Part shown: in pieces, positions 36,773 through 45,621 of the stretch
Position numbering within the stretch: position 1 is the first letter of the stretch
Layout: the number at the start of each line of letters is the position of its first letter
Source of the DNA: Paraburkholderia sp. UYCP14C
GTDB lineage: Bacteria > Pseudomonadota > Gammaproteobacteria > Burkholderiales > Burkholderiaceae
Length of the DNA: 64,000 nt
NCBI RefSeq assembly: GCF_004197395.1
Contig: NZ_SELS01000012.1
Coordinates: 1 to 64,000, forward strand
Direction of reading: 5' to 3'
Position numbers and translations under genes: made by a program
The notes under the pieces: model-generated
Databases searched by the model: none
Told to the model about the DNA's origin: nothing
What the model saw: the letters and a program-made list of their open reading frames with translations, nothing else

Positions 36773-38581
36773 ATGAGCGCCAGCCAGGCTTCCGCGCGTT
36801 GGGCCAGGCCTGTCGGCGGCGCGCTGCTGGCCGCCGCCGTGGCGCTGCCCGCTGTCGCCGGCAACTATATCGTCGATGTCGGCCTGACCATCGTCACCTA
36901 TTCGATCCTAGGTCTCGGGCTGAACATCGTGGTCGGTTATGCCGGACTGCTCGATCTGGGCTACGCGGCCTTCTTCGCGATCGGCGCGTACACGACGGCG
37001 TTGCTGGAAACCCTGCTGCACTTCTCGTTCTGGGAAACGCTGCCGTTCAGTCTGGCGTTCGCCGGCGTATCGGGCATCGTCATCGGCTACCCCACCCTGC
37101 GCCTGCGCAGCGACTATCTGGCGATCGTCACGCTGGGGTTCGGCGAAATCACGCGTATTGTCGCCACCAATCTCGACATCACGGGCGGCCCGAACGGCAT
37201 CTTCGGCATCGCGAGCCCGAGCCTGTTCGGCTTCGAGATCAGTTCCCCGCTGGCGCTCTACGAACTGGGCATGGCGTTCCTCGTGCTGGTGCTCGTGTTC
37301 GCGATCCGGCTCGGCCAGTCGCGGCTGGGCCGCGCGTGGACCAGCATCCGCGAGGACGAGGCCGCTGCCGAGGCCGTCGGCGTGCCGACGCTGCGCGTCA
37401 AGCTGCTCGCCTATGTGATGGGCGCGCTGATCGGCGGGCTGGGCGGCAGCCTGTTCGCGGCCCGCTTCGGCACCATCGATCCGACCGGCTTCACCTATCT
37501 GCAGTCCGTCACGATTCTGATCGTCGTCGTGCTCGGCGGCCGGGGCAGTATTCCCGGTGTGATCCTCGACGCCGTCATCGTCGCCGGCCTGCCCGAACTG
37601 CTGCGCTTTCTCAACCTCTGGCGCATCTTCGCTTTCGCGATCGGGCTCGTGATCCTGATGCTGCTAAGGCCGCAAGGGCTGTGGCCCGCGCCGTTGCGCC
37701 GCGTCGCGCCGCCGCGCAAGGGCGCTGACGCCGACCGGGCTCCGGTGCCCAGCCACGCCGTCACCGATGAGACCCTGCTGGAAGTGCGCGACATGCAGCG
37801 CCGCTTCGGTGGCGTGCTGGCGGTCGGCGGTGTCAGCTTCACGGTGCGCAGCGGCGAGATCGTGAGCCTGATCGGTCCGAACGGCGCCGGCAAGACAACC
37901 GTGTTCAACTGCCTGACCGGCGTGATCCGTCCGACCGGCGGCCAGATCGTCTGGTGCGGGGAACGGCTTGCCGGCGGCGCGCCTCATCGCATCGTCCATC
38001 AAGGCATGGCGCGCACCTTCCAGGGCATCCGCCTGTTCGGCCACATGACGGCCTTCGAAAACGTCCTGACCGGCATGGATCATCGGCTTCGGACCTCGCT
38101 CGCAGCCGAGCTTCTGGCGTTGCCGTCCGCGCGCTCCGAGGCGGCGGACCATTCCACCGAGGGCCTGCGCTGGCTCGCCTTCGTCGGTCTTGCCGGCAGG
38201 GCCGGCGAGCGCGCCGCCGATCTGCCCTACGGCGATCAACGCAGACTGGAGATCGCCCGTGCGCTCGCCAGCAGCCCTCGCCTGCTGTTGCTCGATGAGC
38301 CGGCCGCGGGCATGAACCCGACCGAGAAACGCGCGCTGATGGAACTGATCCGGCGGATCCGCGATCATGGCGTGACGGTGCTGCTGATCGAGCACGACAT
38401 GATGCTGGTGATGGGCGTGTCGGACCGGATCATCGTGATGGATCACGGCGTCATCATCGCCGAGGGCCAGCCCGCCGCGATCCAGGTGGATCCGCGGGTG
38501 ATCGATGCCTATCTCGGCACCGCCGAAAAAGACGAGGCGAGCGACGATACTGCCGGGGAGAAATCGCTGTGGGACTCCTAG
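36773..38581 (+). CDS. Fused LivM permease and LivG ATPase
   Basis: A 602-residue fusion. Residues 1-~305 are a LivM permease: YSILGLGLNIVVGYAGLLDL, GYAAFFAIGAYT, DYLAIVTLGFGEI and the C-terminal LLRPQGLWP. Residues ~335-590 are a LivG ATPase: Walker A GPNGAGKTT (368-376), GMARTFQGIRLF (Q-loop region), Walker B LLLLDEPAAGMNP and the H-loop LLIEHDM. The signature helix is DLPYGDQRRLEIARAL, with YGDQ in place of the usual SGGQ-type core, as often in LivG. Start at ATG 36773 gives normal spacing from livH. Its end overlaps livF by 13 bases. Confidence 0.94.
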   Translation: MSASQASARWARPVGGALLAAAVALPAVAGNYIVDVGLTIVTYSILGLGLNIVVGYAGLLDLGYAAFFAIGAYTTALLETLLHFSFWETLPFSLAFAGVSGIVIGYPTLRLRSDYLAIVTLGFGEITRIVATNLDITGGPNGIFGIASPSLFGFEISSPLALYELGMAFLVLVLVFAIRLGQSRLGRAWTSIREDEAAAEAVGVPTLRVKLLAYVMGALIGGLGGSLFAARFGTIDPTGFTYLQSVTILIVVVLGGRGSIPGVILDAVIVAGLPELLRFLNLWRIFAFAIGLVILMLLRPQGLWPAPLRRVAPPRKGADADRAPVPSHAVTDETLLEVRDMQRRFGGVLAVGGVSFTVRSGEIVSLIGPNGAGKTTVFNCLTGVIRPTGGQIVWCGERLAGGAPHRIVHQGMARTFQGIRLFGHMTAFENVLTGMDHRLRTSLAAELLALPSARSEAADHSTEGLRWLAFVGLAGRAGERAADLPYGDQRRLEIARALASSPRLLLLDEPAAGMNPTEKRALMELIRRIRDHGVTVLLIEHDMMLVMGVSDRIIVMDHGVIIAEGQPAAIQVDPRVIDAYLGTAEKDEASDDTAGEKSLWDS

Positions 38582-39300
38582 AAATCCGCGATCTGCGTGT
38601 GAGCTATGGGACCGTCGAAGTGCTGCACGGCATTTCGCTGGACGTCGCACAGGGCGAGATCGTCGCCTTGCTCGGCAGCAACGGCGCGGGAAAAACGACC
38701 ACACTGCGGGCGATTTCCGGCTTGATCCGGCCGCGCGCGGGCGACATTGCGATGGATGGCCAACGCCTGATGGGACTGCGCGCCCACCAGATCGTGGCGC
38801 TGGGTCTGGGTCATGTGCCCGAGGGGCGGCGCATTTTCGGGGCGCTGACGGTGGAGGAAAATCTGCATCTCGGCGGCTATCTGATCCGGCGCGACAGTGC
38901 GGCATTGCAACAGCGAAGAGATCAGCTCTATGCGACTTTCCCCCGGCTCGGCGAGCGACGCAGCCAGTTGGCGGGCACGCTCAGCGGCGGCGAACAGCAG
39001 ATGCTAGCGATCGCCCGAGCCCTGATGCTGCGCCCGCGTATCGTGGTGCTGGACGAACCGTCGATGGGACTCGCGCCGAAGCTGGTCCGCGCGATCTTCG
39101 GCATGATCGCCGACATCTGCCGCGAAGGCACCTCGATTCTCCTCGTCGAGCAGAACGCCCGTCAGGCGCTGCGAATCGCTCATCGGGCTTACGTGCTGGA
39201 AAGCGGGCACATTGCGCTCGCGGGGTCCGCCCGCGAGCTGGCTCAGGATAGCCGGGTCCGCGCTGCCTATCTGGGCGGCAGTGCCATCGCGGCAGAGTAA
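38569..39300 (+). CDS. livF: Liv-type ABC transporter ATPase LivF
   Basis: A 243-residue ABC ATPase. Walker A is GSNGAGKTT, the family GHVPEGRRIFGALTVEENL is present, the signature is LSGGEQQMLAIARAL, and Walker B is IVVLDEPSMGLAP. It is the second ATPase of the transporter, pairing with the LivG half of the fusion. The GTG start at 38569 lies within the last codons of the fusion gene, giving translational coupling. Confidence 0.95.
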   Translation: MGLLEIRDLRVSYGTVEVLHGISLDVAQGEIVALLGSNGAGKTTTLRAISGLIRPRAGDIAMDGQRLMGLRAHQIVALGLGHVPEGRRIFGALTVEENLHLGGYLIRRDSAALQQRRDQLYATFPRLGERRSQLAGTLSGGEQQMLAIARALMLRPRIVVLDEPSMGLAPKLVRAIFGMIADICREGTSILLVEQNARQALRIAHRAYVLESGHIALAGSARELAQDSRVRAAYLGGSAIAAE

Positions 39301-39469
39301 CGCGCCAACCGAGCGATCGAGCTTGGCTGAAACGGGTCCGACGTGACGGACGTCAACCTGTCAGAGATCGGTTGGGAAAAGATCATCGAAGTGCTGCGTC
39401 GCCCCGGGGCGATGAGGACGCCGCCCAATCGCGGCACGACGCAGACCTGAGTTCAAGGGAGAACGCATC

Positions 39470-40315
39470 ATGCTGAATTACCCTGCTGCCTATCAGTCCA
39501 CCAAAGGCTCGGCGCTCGACGTCGACAAGGCGTTCTATCAACGCATCGCGTCACAGCACGACACCCGCACGCTGGTCGAATCGATCGTCGTGCCGATCCG
39601 CTCGGGGCAGGCGTGGACCGTGCCGGCCGGCCACGTGTTTCGCATCGTCACGATCGAAGGCCCGCAGGTTGCCGACCTGAACATGTGGAACCGGCACAAC
39701 CCCCGCGAGCGCATGTGGGCATCGCGCACGCGCCAGTTGCAGCAGGCGCACGTGAGCACGTTCGACCGTCTATGGTCGACGCTGCCATTCCTGCGTCCGA
39801 TGGTGACCATCACCGATGACAGTCTCGCAGGCTACGGCGTCGACGAGCACGGCGGCCGTGTCCACGATCTGCTCGGCACGCGCTGCGACCCCTACGTGAA
39901 CCGCATGCTGACCGGCGAGGATTTTCATTTCCACTGCCACTCCAACCTGACGCGCGCCATCGCCCCGTATGGATTGACCGAGTTCGATGTCCACGACGTG
40001 CTCAACGTGTTCCAGTGCACCGGCCTGAATCTCGAAGACAAATACTTCATGAAGGCGTGTCCGGCAAAGAAAGGCGATTACCTCGAATTCTTCGCGGAGA
40101 TCGATTTGCTGTGCGCACTGTCGACCTGTCCGGGCGGCGATCTGTCGGTGCCGATGTGGGGACCTGACGCGCGCGATCCGCTGGAAGTGTGCCGGCCGCT
40201 CGGCATCGAGGTCTGGCAACTCGCGCCGCACATGCTGGACGGCTGGACGCCGCCGGCTGTGGCTGCCTACAAGGGACAGCACGGCATGGTGCTGAATCAG
40301 CCGCAATGGAAGTGA
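39470..40315 (+). CDS. DUF1989 (urea carboxylase-associated family) protein
   Basis: A 281-residue protein of the DUF1989 / urea-carboxylase-associated family. The conserved core includes IRSGQAWTVPAGHVFRIVTI, GPQVADLNMWN, HVSTFDRLWSTLPFLRPMVT, HFHCHSNLTRAIAPYGL (possible metal-binding His/Cys) and VFQCTGLNL. Relatives are found with urea carboxylase, aminomethyl-transferase and amino-acid catabolic genes; their reaction is not settled. Here it follows the liv operon by 169 bases and precedes the DadA-like oxidase, suggesting a role in breakdown of the transported compound. Confidence 0.85.
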   Translation: MLNYPAAYQSTKGSALDVDKAFYQRIASQHDTRTLVESIVVPIRSGQAWTVPAGHVFRIVTIEGPQVADLNMWNRHNPRERMWASRTRQLQQAHVSTFDRLWSTLPFLRPMVTITDDSLAGYGVDEHGGRVHDLLGTRCDPYVNRMLTGEDFHFHCHSNLTRAIAPYGLTEFDVHDVLNVFQCTGLNLEDKYFMKACPAKKGDYLEFFAEIDLLCALSTCPGGDLSVPMWGPDARDPLEVCRPLGIEVWQLAPHMLDGWTPPAVAAYKGQHGMVLNQPQWK

Positions 40316-40402
40316 GACTGCCGCAGCCCGCCTTGATGAAACTCCGCATGGGGGACCGCGCTACCGTGAATGGCCGCCGGCCTCCTCGTCTCTGAGGACA
40401 TC

Positions 40403-41647
40403 ATGAAAGTTATCGTGCTCGGTGGCGGGGTAGTCGGTGTAACGACCGCGTACCAGTTGCAGAAGGACGGTCACGAGGTCGTGATCGTCGAGCGGCAACC
40501 TTTGGTTGCAGCGGAAACCAGTTGGGGTAACGCGGGCATGATTGCGCCCGGGCATTCCTTTGTCTGGTCCTCGCCCAAAGCGCCGATGATTCTGCTCAAA
40601 TCGCTGGTGCTGAAAGATCAGGCGTTGCGCTTCAAGTTCTCGGCAGATCCCAGGCTTTACAGCTGGTCGTGGCGGTTCCTGATGGAATGCACATCAGAGA
40701 AGGCCCGCCGCAATACCCTGCTCAAGCATCGGCTGGCCGCATACTCGCAACGCGTGCTGCACGAGGTGATCGCAGAGGACGACATTGCATACGACCGGAA
40801 TGACCACGGCATTCTGTATCTGCATCGGACTCAGGAAGCGCAGGACCGCGGCGTCGAACACATGAAACTGCTGGAATCCGATGGGCAGGTCATCCGGGTT
40901 CTCAGCCGCGATCAGGTCGTCGCACTCGACCCGTCGCTGGCTTCGGCAAGAGACAGGATCGCCGGTGCCATACACTGCCCGACCGATGAGACCGGAGACC
41001 CTGCGAAGTTCACCCGCGCCCTTGCTGAAAAGATTGTCACGCGTGGCGGTACGCTTCTGACGGACACCACCATCGACGGCTTCGAAACCGCCGGGCAGGA
41101 CGTGGTGGGCATCAGAACGAGTCGAGGCCTTGTAAAAGGCGACGCGTATGTGCTCGCCCTTGGCCCCTATAGTCCGATTCTTTCCCGACGGATCGGTATC
41201 GATCTGCCGATCTATCCGATCAAGGGATACTCGCTGACGATTCCGATCGATGGCCGGCCGTTGCCCCCTGCCGTTGCAGCGGTCGACGAGCACAACCTGG
41301 TCGCGATCTCGCGCTTCGGCGACCGGCTCCGGGTCACCGCGACGGCCGAGTTTGCCGGCTACGACACGAGCCATCAGCCTTCTGATTTCGCGTTTATGAA
41401 GAGCGTGACGCAGGAACTCTACCCGGCCGGCGCCAACTACGATCGCGCCGAAATGTGGGCCGGTCTCAGACCGATGACGCCGACGAACCTACCGATTTTC
41501 GGGCGCAAGAAGTACCGCAATCTTTATCTGAATACCGGTCACGGTCATATCGGCTGGACCATGTCGCACGGATCGGCTCGAATCACGGCCGACCTGATCG
41601 CGGGACGAACCCCGGCGATTCCTATGGACGGCCTGCTTTGCGACTGA
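40403..41647 (+). CDS. dadA: D-amino acid dehydrogenase-like FAD oxidoreductase
   Basis: A 414-residue DAO-superfamily flavoprotein. The N-terminal FAD motif is MKVIVLGGGVVGVTTAYQLQ, then VERQPLVAAETSWGNAGMIA, the DadA-type substrate-domain start. The C-terminal part has MWAGLRPMTPTNLPIFGRKK and NTGHGHIGWTMSHGSAR. It probably oxidatively deaminates a D-amino acid to the 2-oxo acid, feeding electrons to quinone. The ATG at 40403 is used; an upstream in-frame start adds 11 atypical residues. It converges on, and overlaps by 26 bases, the hydroxyacid dehydrogenase gene. Confidence 0.9.
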   Translation: MKVIVLGGGVVGVTTAYQLQKDGHEVVIVERQPLVAAETSWGNAGMIAPGHSFVWSSPKAPMILLKSLVLKDQALRFKFSADPRLYSWSWRFLMECTSEKARRNTLLKHRLAAYSQRVLHEVIAEDDIAYDRNDHGILYLHRTQEAQDRGVEHMKLLESDGQVIRVLSRDQVVALDPSLASARDRIAGAIHCPTDETGDPAKFTRALAEKIVTRGGTLLTDTTIDGFETAGQDVVGIRTSRGLVKGDAYVLALGPYSPILSRRIGIDLPIYPIKGYSLTIPIDGRPLPPAVAAVDEHNLVAISRFGDRLRVTATAEFAGYDTSHQPSDFAFMKSVTQELYPAGANYDRAEMWAGLRPMTPTNLPIFGRKKYRNLYLNTGHGHIGWTMSHGSARITADLIAGRTPAIPMDGLLCD

Positions 41648-42635
41648 CCGCGACGCGTCTTGCAGCCAAAGCATCGTACTCAGGCTCCGCGTCATTGACC
41701 ACCCTGTCGCGCGGGCTCGCGATGCCGAAATGCCTCGCCAGCGCATCGACGACATGTTCCGCCATCGCGTGGCGCGTTTCCTCGGTTCCCGAACCGATAT
41801 GAGGCGTCAGCACCACCCTGCGATCGCGAATGAGCGCCTCGGGAACGGCAGGTTCATGCTCGAAGACATCGAGCGCGGCGCCCGCGAGCTTGTCCGCCGC
41901 AAGCGCCGCGATCAGCGCGCTTTCATCGACCACGGGACCGCGCGCGACATTCACGACGAAACCGTTGGGCCCCAGCGCGTCGATGACGGCAGCATCGACG
42001 AGATGATGCGTCGCGGGCGAAAGCGGACACGTGAGGATCAGCATGTCGCTATCGCGCGCGAGTTCGCGCACGTCGTCGTAGTACGGAATGTCGACGGCCT
42101 TGCGGCTGGGGCCGAAATAGGCGAGCGTCGAACCGAAGGCCTGCAGGCGCGTTGCGATAGCCGACCCGATGGTGCCGAGCCCGACGATGCCGACTTTCAT
42201 GCGCGAGATCGAGCGCCCGAGCGGATAGTGGCCGTGCACGGGCCATTGACCTGAGCGAACAAAGGCATCGGCGTTCACGAAGTCGCGCGTGACCGCCAGC
42301 GCCAGGCCGACGGCCGCATTGGCAACGTCTTGCGCAAGAATGTGCGAGGTATTCTCGATCACGACGCCACGCGCGCGGACCGCCCCGATGTCCACATTGT
42401 CGAGTCCCGCGCTATAGCTCGAGATGATTTCCAGAGCGGGAAGCGCATCGAGTACCGCCGCGTCGATTATCGTTTTACGCAGGGCAATTCCTCGCACCTT
42501 GCTGCCGTGCGCATTGAGAAACGCATGCGCGGCGGCGGGATCCCTGGGCAGATCGAGCACCGTGAAAAGCGCTCTCAGTTCTGCATGGGTCCACTCGGGC
42601 AATTCTGCCGCATTGAGGATGATCGGCTTGGTCAT
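41622..42635 (-). CDS. D-isomer-specific 2-hydroxyacid dehydrogenase
   Basis: A 337-residue NAD(P)-dependent dehydrogenase. The Rossmann motif is MKVGIVGLGTIGSAIATRLQ. Catalytic Arg is in NVARGPVVDES, Glu in LDVFEHEP and His in LTPHIGSGTEETR. It would reduce a 2-oxo acid (glyoxylate, hydroxypyruvate or the product of the adjacent DadA-like oxidase) to the D-hydroxy acid. The 3' end overlaps the convergent dadA gene by 26 bases. It lies downstream of the MFS gene on the same strand and may be co-transcribed with it. Confidence 0.9.
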   Translation of the reverse strand: MTKPIILNAAELPEWTHAELRALFTVLDLPRDPAAAHAFLNAHGSKVRGIALRKTIIDAAVLDALPALEIISSYSAGLDNVDIGAVRARGVVIENTSHILAQDVANAAVGLALAVTRDFVNADAFVRSGQWPVHGHYPLGRSISRMKVGIVGLGTIGSAIATRLQAFGSTLAYFGPSRKAVDIPYYDDVRELARDSDMLILTCPLSPATHHLVDAAVIDALGPNGFVVNVARGPVVDESALIAALAADKLAGAALDVFEHEPAVPEALIRDRRVVLTPHIGSGTEETRHAMAEHVVDALARHFGIASPRDRVVNDAEPEYDALAARRVAVSRKAGRP

Positions 42636-42725
42636 GATTCAAATTCGAAAGTGATGATTCGACGCGCCATCGGCGCGCCCGGTGTGTTGTGCAACTGACG
42701 CAGAGCAGAGCAAAGCGAAGACGAT

Positions 42726-44081
42726 TCAACTCATCTTCACGCGTTCGATCTTGCCCATGAAGAACAGATAGACGACGGCCGCAACGAGACAGTGCGCGGC
42801 GACGAAATACAGTCCGACCGTATAGCCGCCCGTCGCCTGCACGATATAGCCAAAGGCGATCGGCGTCACGATGCCGCCGATGTTGCCGATGCAATTGAAG
42901 ATCGCGCCCGCGAGACCGACCGCCTCGCGCGGAGCGGTATCGCTGACGACGGCCCAGGTGCCCGCGCCTGCCGCCGCACCCTTGCCGAAGAAGGCCAAGG
43001 TCATCAGCAGAACGATCACGGTATTGCTTTCAGTGACGGCCGACAGAACGAGGCTGCACCCCAGCGCCATGCCGACGACATACGGCGTTTTGCGGGCCCA
43101 CGACACGCTCCACCCGCGACGGATCAGCGAGTCGGAAATCGTGCCGCCCGCGATGCCGCCGACGAACCCCGCAATGGCCGGAACCATCGTCGCGAAGCCC
43201 GCCTCCATCACGTTCATGCCGCGCGCCTGCACGAGGTAGATCGGAAACCAGGTGATGAAGAAATAACTGAGCGCGATGGTGCAGTACTGTCCGATATACG
43301 AGCACCACAACATGCGATTGGCGAGCAGCATGCGCACCACGTCGCGCGAGATCGCCGGGCGCGACTGCAGCTCGTGCTTCGAATCGATATCGACCATCGC
43401 ACCGCCCGCGATGATGTGATCGAGCTCGGCGCTGGAGACGCGCGGATGGTTGCGCGGCTCATACATGACGAAGGCCCACACGGCTGCCGTCGCGAGACCG
43501 ATCAAGCCCAGCGCGATGAACGGAGCGGGCCAGCCGAAGCGCGACGTGAGCCAGCCGGCGAACGGCGAGAAGATCGCGACGGCGAAATACGAAGCCGATG
43601 CGAACAGCGAAGTGGCCAATCCCCGCTCTTGCTTGGGAAACCACATCACCGCGACGCGGCCGTTGGCGGGAAAGCTCGGCGCCTCGATCAGTCCGAGTGC
43701 GAAGCGCAGTGCGAACAGCAATCCCAGCGCAATCGACAGATCCGACGTGAAGTTGCCGATGAACCCGACCAGCATGGTCGCGATCGACCACAGAATCAGC
43801 GTCGCGCCATACATCGTCTTCGTGCCGACGCGATCGAGCAACAGGCCGCCGGGTATCTGGCCGACGACATAGGCCCAGCTGAAGGCTGACAGCACGTAAC
43901 CCAGTTGCACGTGATTCAGGCCGAACTCCTTCGATATGCCGGGACCGGCAATCGACAGGATCGCGCGGTCCGCATAGGCGACCGTCGCGAGCAGCAGGAT
44001 CATCGCAAGGATCGAGTAACGCGTGCGGGTCGTGCGGGCAGCGGTGTCCGCTATATACTGGGTCGTGCGTTCTGTAGCCAC
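42726..44081 (-). CDS. MFS transporter of the anion:cation symporter (ACS) type
   Basis: A 451-residue 12-TM major facilitator. TM1-2 include YSILAMILLLATVAYADRA and LSIAGPGISKEFGLNHVQLG, followed by the loop motif GGLLLDRVGTKTMYG; GAIFNCIGNIGGIVTPIAFG is near the C-terminus. This is the style of hexuronate/galactonate/tartrate and phthalate symporters. I prefer GTG 44081 because AGAGGAG lies 6 bases upstream; ATG 44099 is the alternative. It is divergent from the HTH-citrate synthase gene and upstream of the hydroxyacid dehydrogenase, so the substrate may be a hydroxy- or dicarboxylic acid. Confidence 0.9.
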   Translation of the reverse strand: MATERTTQYIADTAARTTRTRYSILAMILLLATVAYADRAILSIAGPGISKEFGLNHVQLGYVLSAFSWAYVVGQIPGGLLLDRVGTKTMYGATLILWSIATMLVGFIGNFTSDLSIALGLLFALRFALGLIEAPSFPANGRVAVMWFPKQERGLATSLFASASYFAVAIFSPFAGWLTSRFGWPAPFIALGLIGLATAAVWAFVMYEPRNHPRVSSAELDHIIAGGAMVDIDSKHELQSRPAISRDVVRMLLANRMLWCSYIGQYCTIALSYFFITWFPIYLVQARGMNVMEAGFATMVPAIAGFVGGIAGGTISDSLIRRGWSVSWARKTPYVVGMALGCSLVLSAVTESNTVIVLLMTLAFFGKGAAAGAGTWAVVSDTAPREAVGLAGAIFNCIGNIGGIVTPIAFGYIVQATGGYTVGLYFVAAHCLVAAVVYLFFMGKIERVKMS

Positions 44082-44206
44082 TGATATCTCCTCTTTCATG
44101 CCCCTGAACGGTTCGCGACGGCGCGCGGTGCGAAAGCCTTTCGACCTGTCGGCCGGACTTTTTTTGGGGGGTGTGTTCCGGATTAAACCGATGCCGCGTA
44201 AGACCG

Positions 44207-44220
44207 TCAATCTTGATTGA
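44207..44220. promoter_or_regulatory. Perfect 14-bp palindrome in the MFS / HTH-citrate synthase divergent region
   Basis: TCAATC-TT-GATTGA is a perfect inverted repeat, followed at once by GTCAATCA, which repeats the half-site. It lies 10 bases before the probable GTG start of the citrate-synthase gene, in the divergent gap with the MFS gene. This is a good candidate operator; the binding protein could be the citrate-synthase homologue's own HTH. Confidence 0.5.
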
Positions 44221-44230
44221 GTCAATCAAC

Positions 44231-45376
44231 GTGAAAAACTGGATGACGCAGGAAGAAGCCTGCAACGCCCTGGGCGTGCGCAAGCAGACGCTCTATGCCT
44301 ATGTCAGCCGCGGTCGGATCGAGGTCCAGGGCGACCCGGACAATGCCAACCGCAACCTCTATCGCTCGACGGATATCGCGGCACTCGTGAAGAAGCGCAG
44401 CCTCGGGCGAGCGCGCAAAAACATCGCGGCGAGCACGATGTCGTGGGGCGAGCCGATCATCGACACGAGCATCTCCACGATCGTGCGCGGCAGGCTTTAC
44501 TATCGCGGCCGCGATGCGGTGCAACTGGCGGCGTCGTCGACGCTGGAAGAGGCCGCGCGCCTGCTTTGGAACATGACCGAGCCGCCGCACTTTCCGTCGT
44601 TCGAGCCGGTCCCGTTCGAAGGCCCGATCAGCGCACGCGTCTACGCCGCCCTGGCTCGCGACGCGGCGTACGATCGAGCGGAATCGGCTCGCGACTTCGC
44701 GCACAGCGTCGATCAAGCCGCCGCGCTGGTGGGCCGCGTCGCCAGCAATTTCGTCGAACTGCGGGCGGATGACGGCCCGTTGCATCTGCGGATCGCGAAT
44801 GCGTGGGGCGTCGAGCATCATGCGGATCTCCTTCGGCGCGTGCTGGTGCTGCTGGCCGATCAGGAGCTGACGAGCTCGTCATTCGCGGCCCGCGTGGCCG
44901 CATCGACCGGGGCGTCGCTCGGTGCGTGCATGGTCGCGGGGCTCGCCGCGTTCTCCGGTCCGCTGCATGGCAATGCCATCGTGCGCGTTCTTCAGTTCAT
45001 GGACGACGCGAAGCGCTCGGGAACCGAGACAGTCGTGCGAAAGCTGATCGCGGCGGGCGAGCCGTTGCCCGGTTTCGGTCACGAGCTGTATCCGCAAGGC
45101 GATCCGCGCGCCGCCGACCTGCTGGCCTCCTTCCAGGCGCCCGACGCGGCGCGCGATCTGATCGACCGTGTCGAACGTCTGACCGGCAAGTTGCCCGCTA
45201 TCGACATCGCACTCGCCGCGCTCGTCGAGCATTGCGGTCTCCATGAGGGAGCAGCGTTCGCGCTGTTTTCCATCGCGCGCAGCGTCGGCTGGATGGCTCA
45301 TTCGATCGAGCAGATCACCCAAGGATCTCTGTTGCGGCCGAGGGCGCATTATGTCGGGCCGGCTGCGGTCGACTGA
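44231..45376 (+). CDS. Citrate synthase-family protein with N-terminal helix-turn-helix
   Basis: A ~381-residue two-part protein. Residues 1-~60 are a MerR/excisionase-like HTH (WMTQEEACNALGVRKQTLYA, then YVSRGRIEVQG). The rest is a citrate-synthase fold that retains its key residues: the His in FSGPLHGNAI, the His in LPGFGHELYPQGDPRA, and the Asp in LPAIDIALAAL, with SVGWMAHSIEQ at the end. It may be an active synthase with altered specificity or an acyl-CoA-sensing regulator. Start is uncertain: GTG 44231 keeps the whole HTH; ATG 44243 is possible. A perfect palindrome sits just upstream, and the malonate operon begins 245 bases downstream. Confidence 0.85.
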   Translation: MKNWMTQEEACNALGVRKQTLYAYVSRGRIEVQGDPDNANRNLYRSTDIAALVKKRSLGRARKNIAASTMSWGEPIIDTSISTIVRGRLYYRGRDAVQLAASSTLEEAARLLWNMTEPPHFPSFEPVPFEGPISARVYAALARDAAYDRAESARDFAHSVDQAAALVGRVASNFVELRADDGPLHLRIANAWGVEHHADLLRRVLVLLADQELTSSSFAARVAASTGASLGACMVAGLAAFSGPLHGNAIVRVLQFMDDAKRSGTETVVRKLIAAGEPLPGFGHELYPQGDPRAADLLASFQAPDAARDLIDRVERLTGKLPAIDIALAALVEHCGLHEGAAFALFSIARSVGWMAHSIEQITQGSLLRPRAHYVGPAAVD

Positions 45377-45529
45377 AGGCAACAGCATCAGGCCGCGTTT
45401 CCTGATCTGCTTGCTAGTGAAAACCCCAAGTTCAGAGTCCGGTCGGCTGAACTGCGCTTGCGAAACACCATTCCATCGAGGTCCGCCCCTCTGCGGACCT
45501 GGCCGTTTTGCCGTTCAGCCTCAGTCATC

Positions 45530-45546
45530 GTTACCCTGGAGATAAC
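45530..45546. promoter_or_regulatory. Candidate MdcR operator upstream of mdcA
   Basis: GTTA-N9-TAAC at 45530-45546 is a LysR-type T-N11-A dyad about 75 bases before mdcA. Two other inverted repeats lie upstream in the same 245-base gap: GTTCAG/CTGAAC (45430-45452) and GTCCGC/GCGGAC (45481-45498). The dyad is the best match to an LTTR box; the others may be RNA hairpins. Confidence 0.45.
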
Positions 45547-45621
45547 AGTCGCATCCGGAGCGTTATTGAATGCGTGTCCGTCGCTCCCTAGACTCGCCTC
45601 ATGTCCTGAGCGAGAGCCCAC

